Of a stretch of DNA of 64,000 nt, positions 37,229-46,064 are shown one piece after another. Position 1 is the first letter of the stretch, and each line of letters starts with the position of its first letter. The stretch spans positions 6,411,501 to 6,475,500 of the forward strand of contig NZ_JBEJGX010000003.1 in assembly GCF_040253635.1 (NCBI RefSeq), given 5' to 3'. Source of the DNA: Streptomyces sp. Edi2 (lineage in GTDB: Bacteria; Actinomycetota; Actinomycetes; Streptomycetales; Streptomycetaceae). The position numbers and the translations under genes are program-made. The notes under the pieces were generated by a model. The model saw nothing but the letters and a program-made list of their open reading frames with translations. It had not been told where the DNA came from and did no database searches.

Positions 37229-38812
37229 ATGACCACTGTCGAAGATCTGCCCGCCGGCGCCAACGACGCCCGCGGGCGCGTCGCCGAGCTGCACGCCATC
37301 CGCGAGCAGGTCCGGCAAGGACCCAGCGAGCGGGCGACCGAAGCGCAGCGTGCCAAGGGCAAGCTGACGGCGCGCGAGCGGATCGAGCTGCTGCTGGACG
37401 AGGGTTCGTTCAACGAGGTCGAGCCGCTGCGGCGGCACCGGGCGACGGGCTTCGGCCTGGAGGCCAAGAAGCCCTACACCGACGGCGTGATCACCGGCTG
37501 GGGCACCGTGCACGGCCGGACCGTGTTCACCTACGCGCACGACTTCCGGATCTTCGGCGGCGCGCTGGGCGAGGCCCACGCCACCAAGATCCACAAGATC
37601 ATGGACATGGCCATCCAGGCCGGTGCGCCGCTGGTGTCGCTGAACGACGGCGCCGGCGCCCGTATCCAGGAGGGCGTCTCCGCGCTGGCCGGCTACGGCG
37701 GCATCTTCCAGCGCAACACCAAGGCCTCCGGTGTCATCCCGCAGATCTCGGTCATGCTCGGCCCCTGCGCCGGCGGCGCGGCCTACAGCCCCGCCCTGAC
37801 CGACTTCGTCTTCATGGTCCGCGAGACCTCGCAGATGTTCATCACCGGCCCCGACGTGGTGCGCGCGGTGACCGGCGAGGAGATCACCCAGAACGGCCTC
37901 GGCGGCGCCGACGTCCACGCCGAGACCTCCGGCGTGTGCCACTTCGCCTACGACGATGAGGCCACCTGCCTGGAGGAGGTCCGCTACCTCCTCTCGCTGC
38001 TGCCGGCGAACAACCGGGAGAACCCGCCGTCGGTGCCCTGCGAGGACCCCGCCGACCGCTCGGGTGACGCCCTGCTGGACCTGGTCCCGGCCGATGGCAA
38101 CCGCCCCTACGACATGCGCAAGGTCATCGAGGAGATCGTCGACGACGGCGAGTTCCTGGAGGTCCACGAGCGCTGGGCGACCAACATCATCTGCGCGCTG
38201 TCCCGGCTCGACGGCCGGGTGGTGGGCATCATCGCCAACCAGCCGCAGTCGCTGGCCGGTGTCCTGGACATCGAGGCGTCCGAGAAGTCGGCCCGCTTCG
38301 TCCAGATGTGCGACGCCTTCAACATCCCGATCGTCACCCTGCTGGACGTCCCCGGCTTCCTGCCCGGTGTCGACCAGGAGCACGGCGGCATCATCCGGCA
38401 CGGCGCCAAGCTGCTCTACGCCTACTGCAACGCCACCGTCCCGCGGATCTCCCTTGTCCTGCGCAAGGCGTACGGCGGCGCCTACATCGTCATGGACTCG
38501 CAGTCCATCGGCGCGGACCTGACCTACGCCTGGCCCACCAACGAGATCGCGGTGATGGGCGCCGAGGGCGCGGCCAACGTCATCTTCCGCAAGCAGATCG
38601 CCGAGGCGGACGACTCCGATGCCATGCGCACCCGCATGGTCAAGGAGTACAAGTCCGAGCTGATGCACCCCTATTACGCGGCCGAGCGCGGCCTGGTCGA
38701 CGACGTCATCGACCCGGCCGAAACCCGCCACACGCTCATCCGGGCCCTGGAGATGCTGCGCACCAAGCATGCGGACCTGCCGGCCCGTAAGCACGGCAAC
38801 CCGCCCCAGTAG
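37229..38812 (+). CDS. accB: Acyl-CoA (acetyl/propionyl) carboxylase beta subunit, carboxyltransferase
   Basis: 527 aa. Two crotonase-like halves: N-half with NDGAGARIQEGVSALAGYGG and LGPCAGGAAYSPALTDFVFM, C-half with DVPGFLPGVDQEHGGIIRHG and KAYGGAYIVMDSQSIGADL. Transfers the biotin-bound carboxyl group to acetyl- or propionyl-CoA, giving malonyl- or methylmalonyl-CoA for lipids and polyketides. The epsilon subunit gene follows. The biotinylated alpha subunit is encoded elsewhere. In other naming schemes this is pccB or accD-type. Confidence 0.95.
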   Translation: MTTVEDLPAGANDARGRVAELHAIREQVRQGPSERATEAQRAKGKLTARERIELLLDEGSFNEVEPLRRHRATGFGLEAKKPYTDGVITGWGTVHGRTVFTYAHDFRIFGGALGEAHATKIHKIMDMAIQAGAPLVSLNDGAGARIQEGVSALAGYGGIFQRNTKASGVIPQISVMLGPCAGGAAYSPALTDFVFMVRETSQMFITGPDVVRAVTGEEITQNGLGGADVHAETSGVCHFAYDDEATCLEEVRYLLSLLPANNRENPPSVPCEDPADRSGDALLDLVPADGNRPYDMRKVIEEIVDDGEFLEVHERWATNIICALSRLDGRVVGIIANQPQSLAGVLDIEASEKSARFVQMCDAFNIPIVTLLDVPGFLPGVDQEHGGIIRHGAKLLYAYCNATVPRISLVLRKAYGGAYIVMDSQSIGADLTYAWPTNEIAVMGAEGAANVIFRKQIAEADDSDAMRTRMVKEYKSELMHPYYAAERGLVDDVIDPAETRHTLIRALEMLRTKHADLPARKHGNPPQ

Positions 38813-38867
38813 CCACCCCCGCACCCGCTTTTGGCACTACGCCCACCGTGACGACGGAGAACACACC

Positions 38868-39077
38868 GTGAATCCTGCCCACCGCACCGACTCGATCCGC
38901 GTGGAGAAGGGCCAGGCCAGCGAGGAAGAGCTGGCCGCCCTGACCGCCGTCCTGCTGGCCCGCGCCGCCCATCGGCCGGCCGCCCCCACGCCGTCCCGCC
39001 CGCACGCGACTGCCGCCCGTTGGCGGCGCCTGGAGCGGCAGAGCGGCTTTCATGGGGCTACCAGCTGGCAGCGGTGA
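38868..39077 (+). CDS. accE: Acyl-CoA carboxylase epsilon subunit
   Basis: 69 aa. Pattern RVEKGQASEEELAALTAVLL, a variable middle, then RWRRLERQSGFHGATSWQR is the actinobacterial AccE/PccE signature. It stimulates the alpha/beta complex. GTG 38868 follows GACGGAGAACACACC, 55 bases after accB. Confidence 0.92.
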   Translation: MNPAHRTDSIRVEKGQASEEELAALTAVLLARAAHRPAAPTPSRPHATAARWRRLERQSGFHGATSWQR

Positions 39078-39097
39078 CGCTTCGCTGATGTCGCCGA

Positions 39098-39125
39098 CTA
39101 GGGGCCCCGCTTGCGGGGTCCCTAG
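39098..39125 (+). terminator. Terminator after accE
   Basis: CTAGGGGCCCCGC (39098-39110) pairs with GCGGGGTCCCTAG (39113-39125), one G-T wobble. Confidence 0.8.
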
Positions 39126-39137
39126 GGCGCGTTTTGC

Positions 39138-39185
39138 CTACGGGTGCGTTGTGGCTGGGCGCGCAGTTCCCCGCGCCCCCTTGGT
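39138..39185. repeat. REP-like streptomycete intergenic repeat
   Basis: Contains GTTGTGGCTGGGCGCGCAG followed by TTCCCCGCGCCCCC. I recall near-identical sequences scattered between genes in many Streptomyces genomes. It carries its own GCGC-rich symmetry. Function unknown. Confidence 0.5.
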
Positions 39186-39261
39186 GCGCCGTCGCGTCTG
39201 TCTCAGTGACGCCGCTTGACGGGTGGGGCTGGCGCCTTGCGGGGTTCGTGGGTGCCGCGGG

Positions 39262-39403
39262 GGCCGGAGGGGACGCACCGGAACCCTCCCCCAGCCTTCG
39301 GCCGGGAGGTGCCCCCACGGCGCGGGCGGCCCTGGTCCATGCATTTGATTGCCCCGGCGTTCGCTCCGGTCCTGCGGGCGGGTCCCGGTACATCCCCTCC
39401 GGC
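39262..39403. repeat. MITE-like palindromic element, unit 1 (interrupted)
   Basis: Ends are inverted: GGCCGGAGGGGACGC at 39262-39276 and CATCCCCTCCGGCC at 39391-39404. Inside, 39351-39382 (GCCCCGGCGTTCGCTCCGGT and 12 more bases) is the exact reverse complement of 39696-39727 in unit 2. Relative to unit 2, unit 1 contains an extra palindrome at 39286-39317. No transposase. The ORFs here lack coding character. Confidence 0.65.
39286..39317. repeat. Interspersed palindromic element, copy C (inserted in unit 1)
   Basis: CTCCCCCAGCCTTCGGCCGG then GAGGTGCCCCCA, same family as 5866-5903 and 20661-20692. The corresponding spot in unit 2 lacks it. Confidence 0.65.
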
Positions 39404-39673
39404 CTTCGTGCGTTCCCGACTGCCAGCCGGTGGCACCGTCCGTCACCACACACATGCTGCCTCCGGCCAAGGAACACCTGAGGCGGGGTCGGCCGGACGA
39501 TGACGGCCGGATGACGACGGTTGGGCGGCCGACAACCTGCACACCTGTCGGCCAGTTCCCTGCCAAGGGCTGGTGCGGCTGAGACCTGGCGGTTGGCCCG
39601 CGCCTTGCCAAGGGGTGAGCGGGTGTTGGCCGTAACGGTGATTGGTACGGCGGGACGGTCGCCGACGGACGGC

Positions 39674-39789
39674 GGTCGGAGGGGATGTCCGGTGCCCCGC
39701 CCGCAGGACCGGAGCGAACGCCGGGGCAACCAATCACACGTACCAGATGCGCCCGCGCCGAGGACGGGGTACCGGGCGTCCCCTCCGAC
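39674..39789. repeat. MITE-like palindromic element, unit 2
   Basis: Bounded by GGTCGGAGGGGATGTCCGG and CCGGGCGTCCCCTCCGACC, inverted relative to each other. Shares a perfect 32-bp inverted match with unit 1 and further imperfect matches on both sides. The 270 bases between units and the bases up to 40097 hold no gene I can support. Confidence 0.65.
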
Positions 39790-40097
39790 CCACCACCCAC
39801 AACGACTGGGCGAAACGGCCCCAGCCACCGGCAACCCGCACCCGGATTCAGCCGCCACTCGCGCCCCCTTGAGGGATATACCGCCCAACACGCCCTCAAC
39901 CACCGTGATATGGCGCCTCATTACTTTTCGGACCTGGTATTCCGGTTTGGCAGGTGGTGTCCGGATCAAGGCGTAGGTTCACCCCAACCATGGGGAGCAG
40001 AGCTGTTCAAGCCGCTCCACCCGTGCTGGCATGCGCTCGTCAACCCACTCCTGGCGTTCCCGCACCGCGGGCCCTAGGACGACCGGAAGGAAAGCCC

Positions 40098-40754
40098 ATG
40101 CTCAGCACGCTCAGTGCTGGTGCCGCCGTGGCATCGTTGCTCCTCGCCGGATCGGCATCCCCCACCACCGCCACCCGGTTCGGCGACGACCCGCCGAGCG
40201 GCAAGATCACCATTACCGTCGCCACGGTCAACGGTTCGGGCTGCAGACCCGGCAGCGCCGCCGTGGCCATCGCCCCGGACAACACCGCCTTCACCGTCAC
40301 GTACAGCGAGTACCTCGCCCAGGCAGGCGCCGGCAGCAAGCCGACCGACTCCCGCAAGAACTGCCAGATCGCGCTGAACGTGCACGTCCCGCAGGGCTTC
40401 ACCTACGCGGTCGCCCGGGCCGACTACCGGGGCTATGCGTCCCTGGCCCCGGGGGCCAGAGGGCTGGAGCAGGCGGGCTACTACTTCCAGGGCCAGCAGC
40501 AGACGGCCCGTAAGAGCCACACCTTCGTCGGCCCCTACGACTCCAACTGGCAGACCTCGGACGAGACCGACGTCGACGCCCTGGTGTACGCCCCCTGTGG
40601 CGAGGAGCGCTACTTCAACATCAACACCGAGATGAGGGTGGACGCCAAGTCGGCGGACCCCAAGGCCACCAGCTACATGGCCATGGACTCCACCGACGGC
40701 AACATCAACACGGTGTACCACTTCGCATGGAAGGAGTGCCCCGCGCGCAAGTGA
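40098..40754 (+). CDS. Secreted DUF4360 family protein
   Basis: 218 aa. Signal peptide MLSTLSAGAAVASLLLAGSA; mature part begins with the DUF4360 pattern ITITVATVNGSGCRPGSAAV, AIAPDNTAFTVTYSEYLAQA, and has Cys at GSGC, KNCQ, APCGEE and KECPARK. Family of exported proteins in actinobacteria and fungi with no assigned activity. GGAAGGAAAG precedes ATG 40098. Own terminator. Confidence 0.9.
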   Translation: MLSTLSAGAAVASLLLAGSASPTTATRFGDDPPSGKITITVATVNGSGCRPGSAAVAIAPDNTAFTVTYSEYLAQAGAGSKPTDSRKNCQIALNVHVPQGFTYAVARADYRGYASLAPGARGLEQAGYYFQGQQQTARKSHTFVGPYDSNWQTSDETDVDALVYAPCGEERYFNINTEMRVDAKSADPKATSYMAMDSTDGNINTVYHFAWKECPARK

Positions 40755-40768
40755 GCCCCGGCGCCGGC

Positions 40769-40804
40769 CCAGGTGCCCGTACAGCGCCGTGTACGGGCAC
40801 CTGG
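40769..40804 (+). terminator. Terminator after DUF4360 gene
   Basis: CCAGGTGCCCGTACA and TGTACGGGCACCTGG form a perfect 15-bp stem with a 6-base loop. Confidence 0.88.
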
Positions 40805-40805
40805 C

Positions 40806-40850
40806 ACGACGAAGGCCCCCGCACCAAGAGGTGTGGGGGCCTTTCGTCGT
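40806..40850 (-). terminator. Terminator of the first conservon
   Basis: ACGACGAAGGCCCCCGCACC pairs with GGTGTGGGGGCC and TTTCGTCGT, one bulge. Read on the minus strand it lies 46 bases after cvnD; back to back with the previous hairpin. Confidence 0.8.
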
Positions 40851-40896
40851 ACGGGGCGTGCGGGCACGGGGAGCCCGGACGCGTCCCGTGGACCGC

Positions 40897-41475
40897 TCAG
40901 CGCAGCCGGGCCATCAGTGCGTGCTCCACGAGCGTGATGAGCGCGCTCTTGGCCTCGCTGCGGTGCCGGGCGTCGGTCACGATGATGGGCGCGTCCGGGC
41001 CGATCTGCAGCGCCTCACGCACCTCGTCCGGCGTGTAGGGCTGGTGTCCGTCGAAGCCGTTGAGGGCGATGACGAACGGCAGGCCGCTGTTTTCGAAGTA
41101 GTCGACCGCGGGGAAGCAGTCGGCCAGCCGGCGGGTATCGACCAGCACCACGGCGCCGATGGCACCGCGGACCAGGTCGTCCCACATGAACCAGAAGCGG
41201 TCCTGGCCCGGCGTACCGAAGAGGTACAGGATCAGGTCCTGGTCCAGGGTGATCCGGCCGAAGTCCATCGCCACGGTCGTGGTCGTCTTGTCCGGCGCGT
41301 GCGTGAGGTCATCGATCCCCGCCGAAGCGGAAGTCATCACGGCTTCGGTACGCAGCGGATTGATCTCTGAGACGGCCCCGACGAACGTGGTCTTGCCCAC
41401 GCCGAAGCCGCCCGCCACCACGATTTTCGCGGAGGTGGTGGAGCGGGCTGCACCGCTAGAGCTTGCGAAGTCCAC
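40897..41475 (-). CDS. cvnD: CvnD GTP-binding protein, first conservon
   Basis: 192 aa Ras-like ATP/GTP-binding protein. P-loop VAGGFGVGKTTFVGAVSE, switch region LYLFGTPGQDRFWFMWDDLV, VVLVDTRRLADCF, and LNGFDG in place of NKxD. With CvnA, B and C it forms a membrane-associated signalling complex likened to eukaryotic G-protein systems. Overlaps cvnC by 20 bases, as in the second conservon. Probably the cvn2 set by S. coelicolor numbering. Confidence 0.93.
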   Translation of the reverse strand: MDFASSSGAARSTTSAKIVVAGGFGVGKTTFVGAVSEINPLRTEAVMTSASAGIDDLTHAPDKTTTTVAMDFGRITLDQDLILYLFGTPGQDRFWFMWDDLVRGAIGAVVLVDTRRLADCFPAVDYFENSGLPFVIALNGFDGHQPYTPDEVREALQIGPDAPIIVTDARHRSEAKSALITLVEHALMARLR

Positions 41476-42046
41476 TGAGCACCCTTTCGAGCAGTGTCAC
41501 ATCTGGCTGTCCGCCGGCGGTCTCGTCCCCGCCGGGCTGATGGATGGCGACGAGTCCGGCCTCCGCCAGGTCGGCGACGAGGATCCGGGCGACGCCGAGG
41601 GGGATGGAGAGAAGCGCGGAGATCTCGGCAACTGACTTGATCTCGCGGCAGAGGTGGCAGATGCGCTGGTGCTCCGGCAGCTGGCCCTGCATCTTCGCGG
41701 GGTCGGCGGTCGTGCTGACCAGTGCCTCGATGGCGAGCTGGTAGCGCGGCCTGGTCCGGCCTCCGGTCATGGCGTACGGGCGCACGAGCGGGTTGTTCGA
41801 GCCCATGGGGGAGGGCTCGGGAGCGCGTCGCTGCGGCTGCACCGGCTGGATGCGCGGTGCCTGCGGCTGGTCGTACACCGATGGCTCGTACGGCTGGGAG
41901 TCGTACGGCCGGGGCTGCTGCTGCGGGGGCCGCTGCGGCCGGCGGCTCGGCGCAGACGGGAAGTTGAAGCGGTTGTTATGGGTCTCGCCCACAGGCCCGG
42001 ACTGCTGTCCGGAACCATACGGGTATCCGCTCGGGGGCGTTGCCAC
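41456..42046 (-). CDS. cvnC: CvnC, DUF742 protein, first conservon
   Basis: 196 aa. N-terminal ~85 aa are Pro/Gln/Tyr-rich and disordered; the DUF742 core follows: LVRPYAMTGGRTRPRYQLAI, HQRICHLCREIKSVAEISAL, IPLGVARILVADLAEAGLVA (winged-helix-like), DVTLLERVLSGLRKL. GTG 42046 is chosen because GGAGGAGGAGAC is immediately upstream; an ATG at 42088 is also in frame. Confidence 0.9.
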   Translation of the reverse strand: MATPPSGYPYGSGQQSGPVGETHNNRFNFPSAPSRRPQRPPQQQPRPYDSQPYEPSVYDQPQAPRIQPVQPQRRAPEPSPMGSNNPLVRPYAMTGGRTRPRYQLAIEALVSTTADPAKMQGQLPEHQRICHLCREIKSVAEISALLSIPLGVARILVADLAEAGLVAIHQPGGDETAGGQPDVTLLERVLSGLRKL

Positions 42047-42130
42047 GTCTCCTCCTCCAACTTGCCTGTCTGACGCCGGTCGCGCCACCGAACCATAAGG
42101 CGCGGTGGCGGGAAACGCACTGCCTGTCTT

Positions 42131-42553
42131 TTAGTTGAGAAGGCTGCCCTGCAGTTCGGCACGCAGATCCGGCGTCAGTACCGTGCCCGCGCGGTCGACC
42201 AGCAGGGCCATCTCGTAGCCGACCAGGCCGATGTCGCACTCGGGGTGTGCGAGCACGGCCAGTGACGATCCGTCCGAGACGGACATGATGAAGAGGAAGC
42301 CGCGCTCCATCTCCACCACGGTCTGATTGACGCTCCCGCCCTCGAAGATGCGGGACGCGCCGGAGGTCAGCGAGGTGAGGCCGGAGGCCACCGCCGCCAA
42401 CTGATCGGCTCTGTCACGAGGGAAACCCTCGGACATGGCAAGGAGCAGCCCGTCCGCGGAGACCACGACCGTGTGGGACACCCCGGGGGTGTTGTCCACG
42501 AAGTTGGTGATCAACCAGTTCAGATTCTGCGCCGCCTGGCTCATCGGGCTCAC
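42131..42553 (-). CDS. cvnB: CvnB, roadblock/LC7 protein, first conservon
   Basis: 140 aa roadblock/LC7 fold, a likely regulator of the CvnD nucleotide cycle: LNWLITNFVDNTPGVSHTVV, LLLAMSEGFPRDRADQLAAV, HPECDIGLVGYEMALLVDRA. GTG 42553 (MSPMSQAAQNLNW) is supported by AGGAG 7 bases upstream and by the paralogue at 47154-47576, which starts at the same place (MSPISQ). The start nearly abuts the cvnA stop. 137 of 140 residues match the paralogue. Confidence 0.93.
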   Translation of the reverse strand: MSPMSQAAQNLNWLITNFVDNTPGVSHTVVVSADGLLLAMSEGFPRDRADQLAAVASGLTSLTSGASRIFEGGSVNQTVVEMERGFLFIMSVSDGSSLAVLAHPECDIGLVGYEMALLVDRAGTVLTPDLRAELQGSLLN

Positions 42554-42554
42554 A

Positions 42555-45500
42555 CTAACGCTCCTGATCGTAGGTGCTGCCGGGGCCGAAGCCCTGTTGG
42601 TCATTCTGGGGGACCCCGGAGGGGTCCGTGCCGACGTTGCGTCCCTGCTGGACACCGCGGCGCAGGTTACTCAGCCTGCCGCGGACGTCCTCCGGGGCGC
42701 GGGAGACCTGAGGGCCGCCCTGCGGCGTCTGCTCCGCGGCACCTTCGACCAGGTTGGCCTTGGGCACCCGCCGGGGGAGACCGGAGGAGGTGACTCCGCC
42801 CGCCTTCGGCTCGCGCAGCCGCTCCGCCCTCTCCCAGCGATCATCATTGGAGCTGCGCCAGTCGGAGCCGTCCTGGCCGGTCTCCGGCGTGCTCCGCTGC
42901 TGCTGCACCTGCGGTGCCTGCTGGTCGCGGCCTCCGCGGCGCGGAAGGCCGGCATCCGTCAGCGACGGTGCGTCGCTCGGTGTGGGGCCCGGACGCTCGA
43001 ATGGTACGCGCTCGGGGGCGTCAGCGGGAGCGGCAGTGGTATTCCGGTCGGATTCCGCTTCGGTCCCGAAGTAGCCCTCGAACGCCGGGCGTTCGGGCCA
43101 GTCATCCGACGGTGCCGCTTCACCGGAGACGAAAGGCTGCTGGCCCGTGGTCTCGGCGAAGCTGCCCTCGCCGAACGCCTGGTGGCCGTGGGCCCGGTCG
43201 TCGTAGAGCGGTTGATCGGCTTCCGCATATGCCTGGGGCGGGTAGTCCTGGTAGGTACCGGGAGACTCCTGGTAGCCACCGGCGGACGGTACCTCGTCAC
43301 GGAAGAGCGGACGCTCGTCCCCCTGGTACTCGGCGGACTGCTCACCGCCCGTCTGGGCTTCCAGGGCTGCCCGGCGCTCCTCGCGGAGCAGCGAGCGGCC
43401 CATCATGTCCAGTTCCGCGCCGTCCGTGCGGCCGTAGCGGGTGTCGTCGAAGCCCAGCTCGGCGGCGGTGCGCTGATGGGTGTCGTACGACGCCTGCTGG
43501 TGCTCCGGAACGATTCGGGAGACCGTGAAGTCGTCGTCGTACTGCTCCTCGCCGCCACCACCGTGGGTGATCGCCTCGGGCAGCATGACCAGGGACGTGG
43601 TGCCCGCCTGCTCGCCGGAGGGGCGCAGCTGCACCCGGATCCCGTGCCGGTCGGCCAGCCGGCCGACCACGAACAGGCCCATGCGCTGGGAGATCGCGGC
43701 ATCCACACTCGGCGGGTTGGCCAGCTTGTGGTTGATGTCCGCGAAGTCCTCGGGGGTGAGCCCGATGCCCTTGTCATGGATCTCGATCATCACCCGGCCG
43801 TCGGGCAGCCGGGTCGCGGCGACCCGCACCTTGGTCTGCGGGGAGGAGAACGTGGTGGCGTTCTCCAGCAGCTCGGACAGCAGGTGCACGAGGTCGGTCA
43901 CGGCGGTGCCGTGGATCTCGCTCTCGGGGACGCCGGTGAGCTCTATTCGCTCGTAGGACTCGACCTCGGAGGTCGCCGCCCGCAGGACATCGATCAGCGG
44001 CACCGGCTGGTTCCAGCGCCGGCCGGGCTCCTCGCCCGCGAGGATGAGGAGGTTCTCGCCGTTGCGCCGCATACGCGTGGCGAGGTGGTCGAGCCGGAAG
44101 AGGCTTTCCAACTGGTCCGGGTCCGCCTCGTTGTTCTCCAGGTCGGTGATCAGCTCCAGCTGGCGCTCGATCAGACCCTGGTTACGGCTGGAAAGGTTGG
44201 TGAAGATCGCGTTGACGTTGCCCCGCAGCAGCGCCTGCTCGGCGGCGAGCCGGACGGCCTCGCGGTGCACCTGGTCGAAGGCGCGGGCGACCTCGCCGAT
44301 CTCGTCGGTGGTGGAGATCGGGATGGGCTGCACACGGGTGTCGACCCGGCCCGGGTCGGTCCGCGAGAGCTGGTCGACCAGCATCGGCAGCCGCTGCTCG
44401 GCGATGCCGAAGGCGGCGGTGCGCAGCTGGCGCATGTTGCGGCTCATCCGGCGGGCCATGAGGCCGGCCACGATGAACGCGATGATCAGCGCGGCCAGCA
44501 CGATGCCGGAGTCGACGAAGGTGGACTGCTTGGCGTCCTCGGCGATCTGGTCCGCCTCGTTCACGGCCTTGTCCGCCAGGTCCTTCTCGATGGACCGGTA
44601 CATGTCGAACTTGACGGTCGCAGCCGCGAAGTAGCTGTCCGAAGTGATGCCGCGCGCGCCGAGCGTCTCCGGCGCCGCACCGGTGGCCATCAGCGTGGAC
44701 ATCTGGTCGATCGACGGCGGGGTGCGGAACGGCCGGCCGGCGGCCTGCGCCTGCGCCTTCGCCCGTGCAATCTTCTGCTGTGCGGCCTGCTTGAGTGCCC
44801 TGGCGTCCTTGTTGAGCCGCTCGACGTCCTCCGGCGTACCGCCGGAGGTGTACTCGCCGATGGAGATGCCTTCCAGGTAGCGGTACGACGCAAAGGCGGT
44901 CAGCTGCAGCTTGTGCTCCTTGCCGCCCTGCGGGGTCGCCGGGTCCACCAGGAGGTGGGTGCCGATGGAGCGCTCAAGGGACTCGGCGGCCTTGGCCAGC
45001 GCGATGGCGTAGACCGTACGACCGTAGGAGGTGATGTTGCCGGTGCCCAGGCCGAGTTCGTTGGCGAACTCGTTCAGCGGGTGCTGGACCTCGACATAGC
45101 CCTCTTCGGTCTGCACCCCGTGCAGCCGGGAGGTGTAGGCCGCCTGGCGCAGCTTCTGGAGCTTGGGCTCGGCCTTCTCGAAGTTGGCGAGACGGCGCTT
45201 GAGGCCCGGCTTGTCCGGCATGGCCTTGGCGGCCTGGTGGAACCTGGCGGCGGCGGCGTCGGTGGTGTCCCGCGCCTGCTGGACGACGGGGTCGTCCTTC
45301 TTGCCCTTCAGCAGCGGCGCCGCGGTGCGGTCCCGCTCGTCGACCAGGGCGGTGCTGTAGGAGAGCGCGGCGCGCACCAGCTTCGCGGTGTTCTCCGCGT
45401 CCTGCGCTTCCTGCCAGGTGCCGAACGAGCTGTCCACGCGCAGACCGCCGAAGACCAGGGCGAGCAGCACGGGGATCAGCAGAATGGCGTTCAGGCGGGT

Positions 45501-45662
45501 CGCCACGCGCCAGTTGCGCGGGGAGTACTTACCGCCACTGACCGGAGGCTTCGCGACCGTATTTTCGGGCGCGTCGGAAGCCGGTAGGCCACCTCTGGGT
45601 GGCGGGGTGAAGTTGCCCCGCCGCGATTCCTGCGGCTCGGGGCTCGCCTTGCTTCGCCTCAC
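42555..45662 (-). CDS. cvnA: CvnA sensor-kinase-like protein, first conservon
   Basis: 1035 aa. TM1 around residue 55-76 (RLNAILLIPVLLALVFGGLR), a large extracytoplasmic NIT-type sensing region, TM2 near 386-408 (IVLAALIIAFIVAGLMARRM), HAMP, then a histidine-kinase-like ATPase (LLSELLENATTFSSPQTKVR, IHDKGIGLTPEDF, GLFVVGRLADRHGIRVQL). No usual phospho-His motif stands out. A long disordered tail ends with the conserved cvn motif SSGLPRRVPKANLVEG and RLSNLRRGVQQGR. Start GTG 45662, with GAGAGG upstream. Confidence 0.93.
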   Translation of the reverse strand: MRRSKASPEPQESRRGNFTPPPRGGLPASDAPENTVAKPPVSGGKYSPRNWRVATRLNAILLIPVLLALVFGGLRVDSSFGTWQEAQDAENTAKLVRAALSYSTALVDERDRTAAPLLKGKKDDPVVQQARDTTDAAAARFHQAAKAMPDKPGLKRRLANFEKAEPKLQKLRQAAYTSRLHGVQTEEGYVEVQHPLNEFANELGLGTGNITSYGRTVYAIALAKAAESLERSIGTHLLVDPATPQGGKEHKLQLTAFASYRYLEGISIGEYTSGGTPEDVERLNKDARALKQAAQQKIARAKAQAQAAGRPFRTPPSIDQMSTLMATGAAPETLGARGITSDSYFAAATVKFDMYRSIEKDLADKAVNEADQIAEDAKQSTFVDSGIVLAALIIAFIVAGLMARRMSRNMRQLRTAAFGIAEQRLPMLVDQLSRTDPGRVDTRVQPIPISTTDEIGEVARAFDQVHREAVRLAAEQALLRGNVNAIFTNLSSRNQGLIERQLELITDLENNEADPDQLESLFRLDHLATRMRRNGENLLILAGEEPGRRWNQPVPLIDVLRAATSEVESYERIELTGVPESEIHGTAVTDLVHLLSELLENATTFSSPQTKVRVAATRLPDGRVMIEIHDKGIGLTPEDFADINHKLANPPSVDAAISQRMGLFVVGRLADRHGIRVQLRPSGEQAGTTSLVMLPEAITHGGGGEEQYDDDFTVSRIVPEHQQASYDTHQRTAAELGFDDTRYGRTDGAELDMMGRSLLREERRAALEAQTGGEQSAEYQGDERPLFRDEVPSAGGYQESPGTYQDYPPQAYAEADQPLYDDRAHGHQAFGEGSFAETTGQQPFVSGEAAPSDDWPERPAFEGYFGTEAESDRNTTAAPADAPERVPFERPGPTPSDAPSLTDAGLPRRGGRDQQAPQVQQQRSTPETGQDGSDWRSSNDDRWERAERLREPKAGGVTSSGLPRRVPKANLVEGAAEQTPQGGPQVSRAPEDVRGRLSNLRRGVQQGRNVGTDPSGVPQNDQQGFGPGSTYDQER

Positions 45663-46064
45663 TCGACCAACAACCTCTCGGCGCCGGCACTGATTTGCTG
45701 TGCCGTTTCTTCTGGGCGTTCCTACTCCGGAGTTTCAGCGAATTTCAGCACGTCAGGGCGGTGCGTTCCAAACACTGGGTAAAGGCGGAGCGGGGCCGAA
45801 AGGGCCTGAGATAAAAGGGGCGTTAAGGGCGAGCGGCGCCAAAATGCAGGAGATCTGTGAGCGCAGCGAAGCCGGGCATGCGCGCGGGGTGTCGAAACCA
45901 CGCTGATTCACTGTCGAAACGTTATGAAGCAAATTTGATGGCGTGTCGAAGGACACAGATCCACTCACGGATGCCGGGAACCCGGCCCGGGCAGGGGGGA
46001 ACGCCCCCGCCGGTGACAACTGCCGTACGGCCCGCTCCCGGTGCGGGAGCGGGCCGCCTGCGCG
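45663..46064. promoter_or_regulatory. Inter-conservon region with TGTCGAAAC repeats
   Basis: Gene-free 400 bases. TGTCGAAAC occurs at 45890-45898 and 45912-45920, and TGTCGAAGG at 45944-45952. The area is AT-richer than its surroundings and should hold the promoter of the first cvnA, 230-290 bases upstream of its start. Confidence 0.45.
46028..46056 (-). terminator. Terminator of the second conservon
   Basis: CGGCCCGCTCCC (46028-46039) and GGGAGCGGGCCG (46045-46056) form a perfect 12-bp stem just after cvnD on the minus strand. Confidence 0.85.

Noticed and set aside
39134..40077. Overlapping ORFs of 77-303 aa in the accE-DUF4360 gap
   Set aside because: They run through palindromic repeats in all frames on both strands, without RBS or recognisable sequence.
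42435..45587. 1050-aa plus-strand ORF across cvnA
   Set aside because: Antisense shadow; cvnA on the minus strand has TM, HAMP and ATPase motifs.
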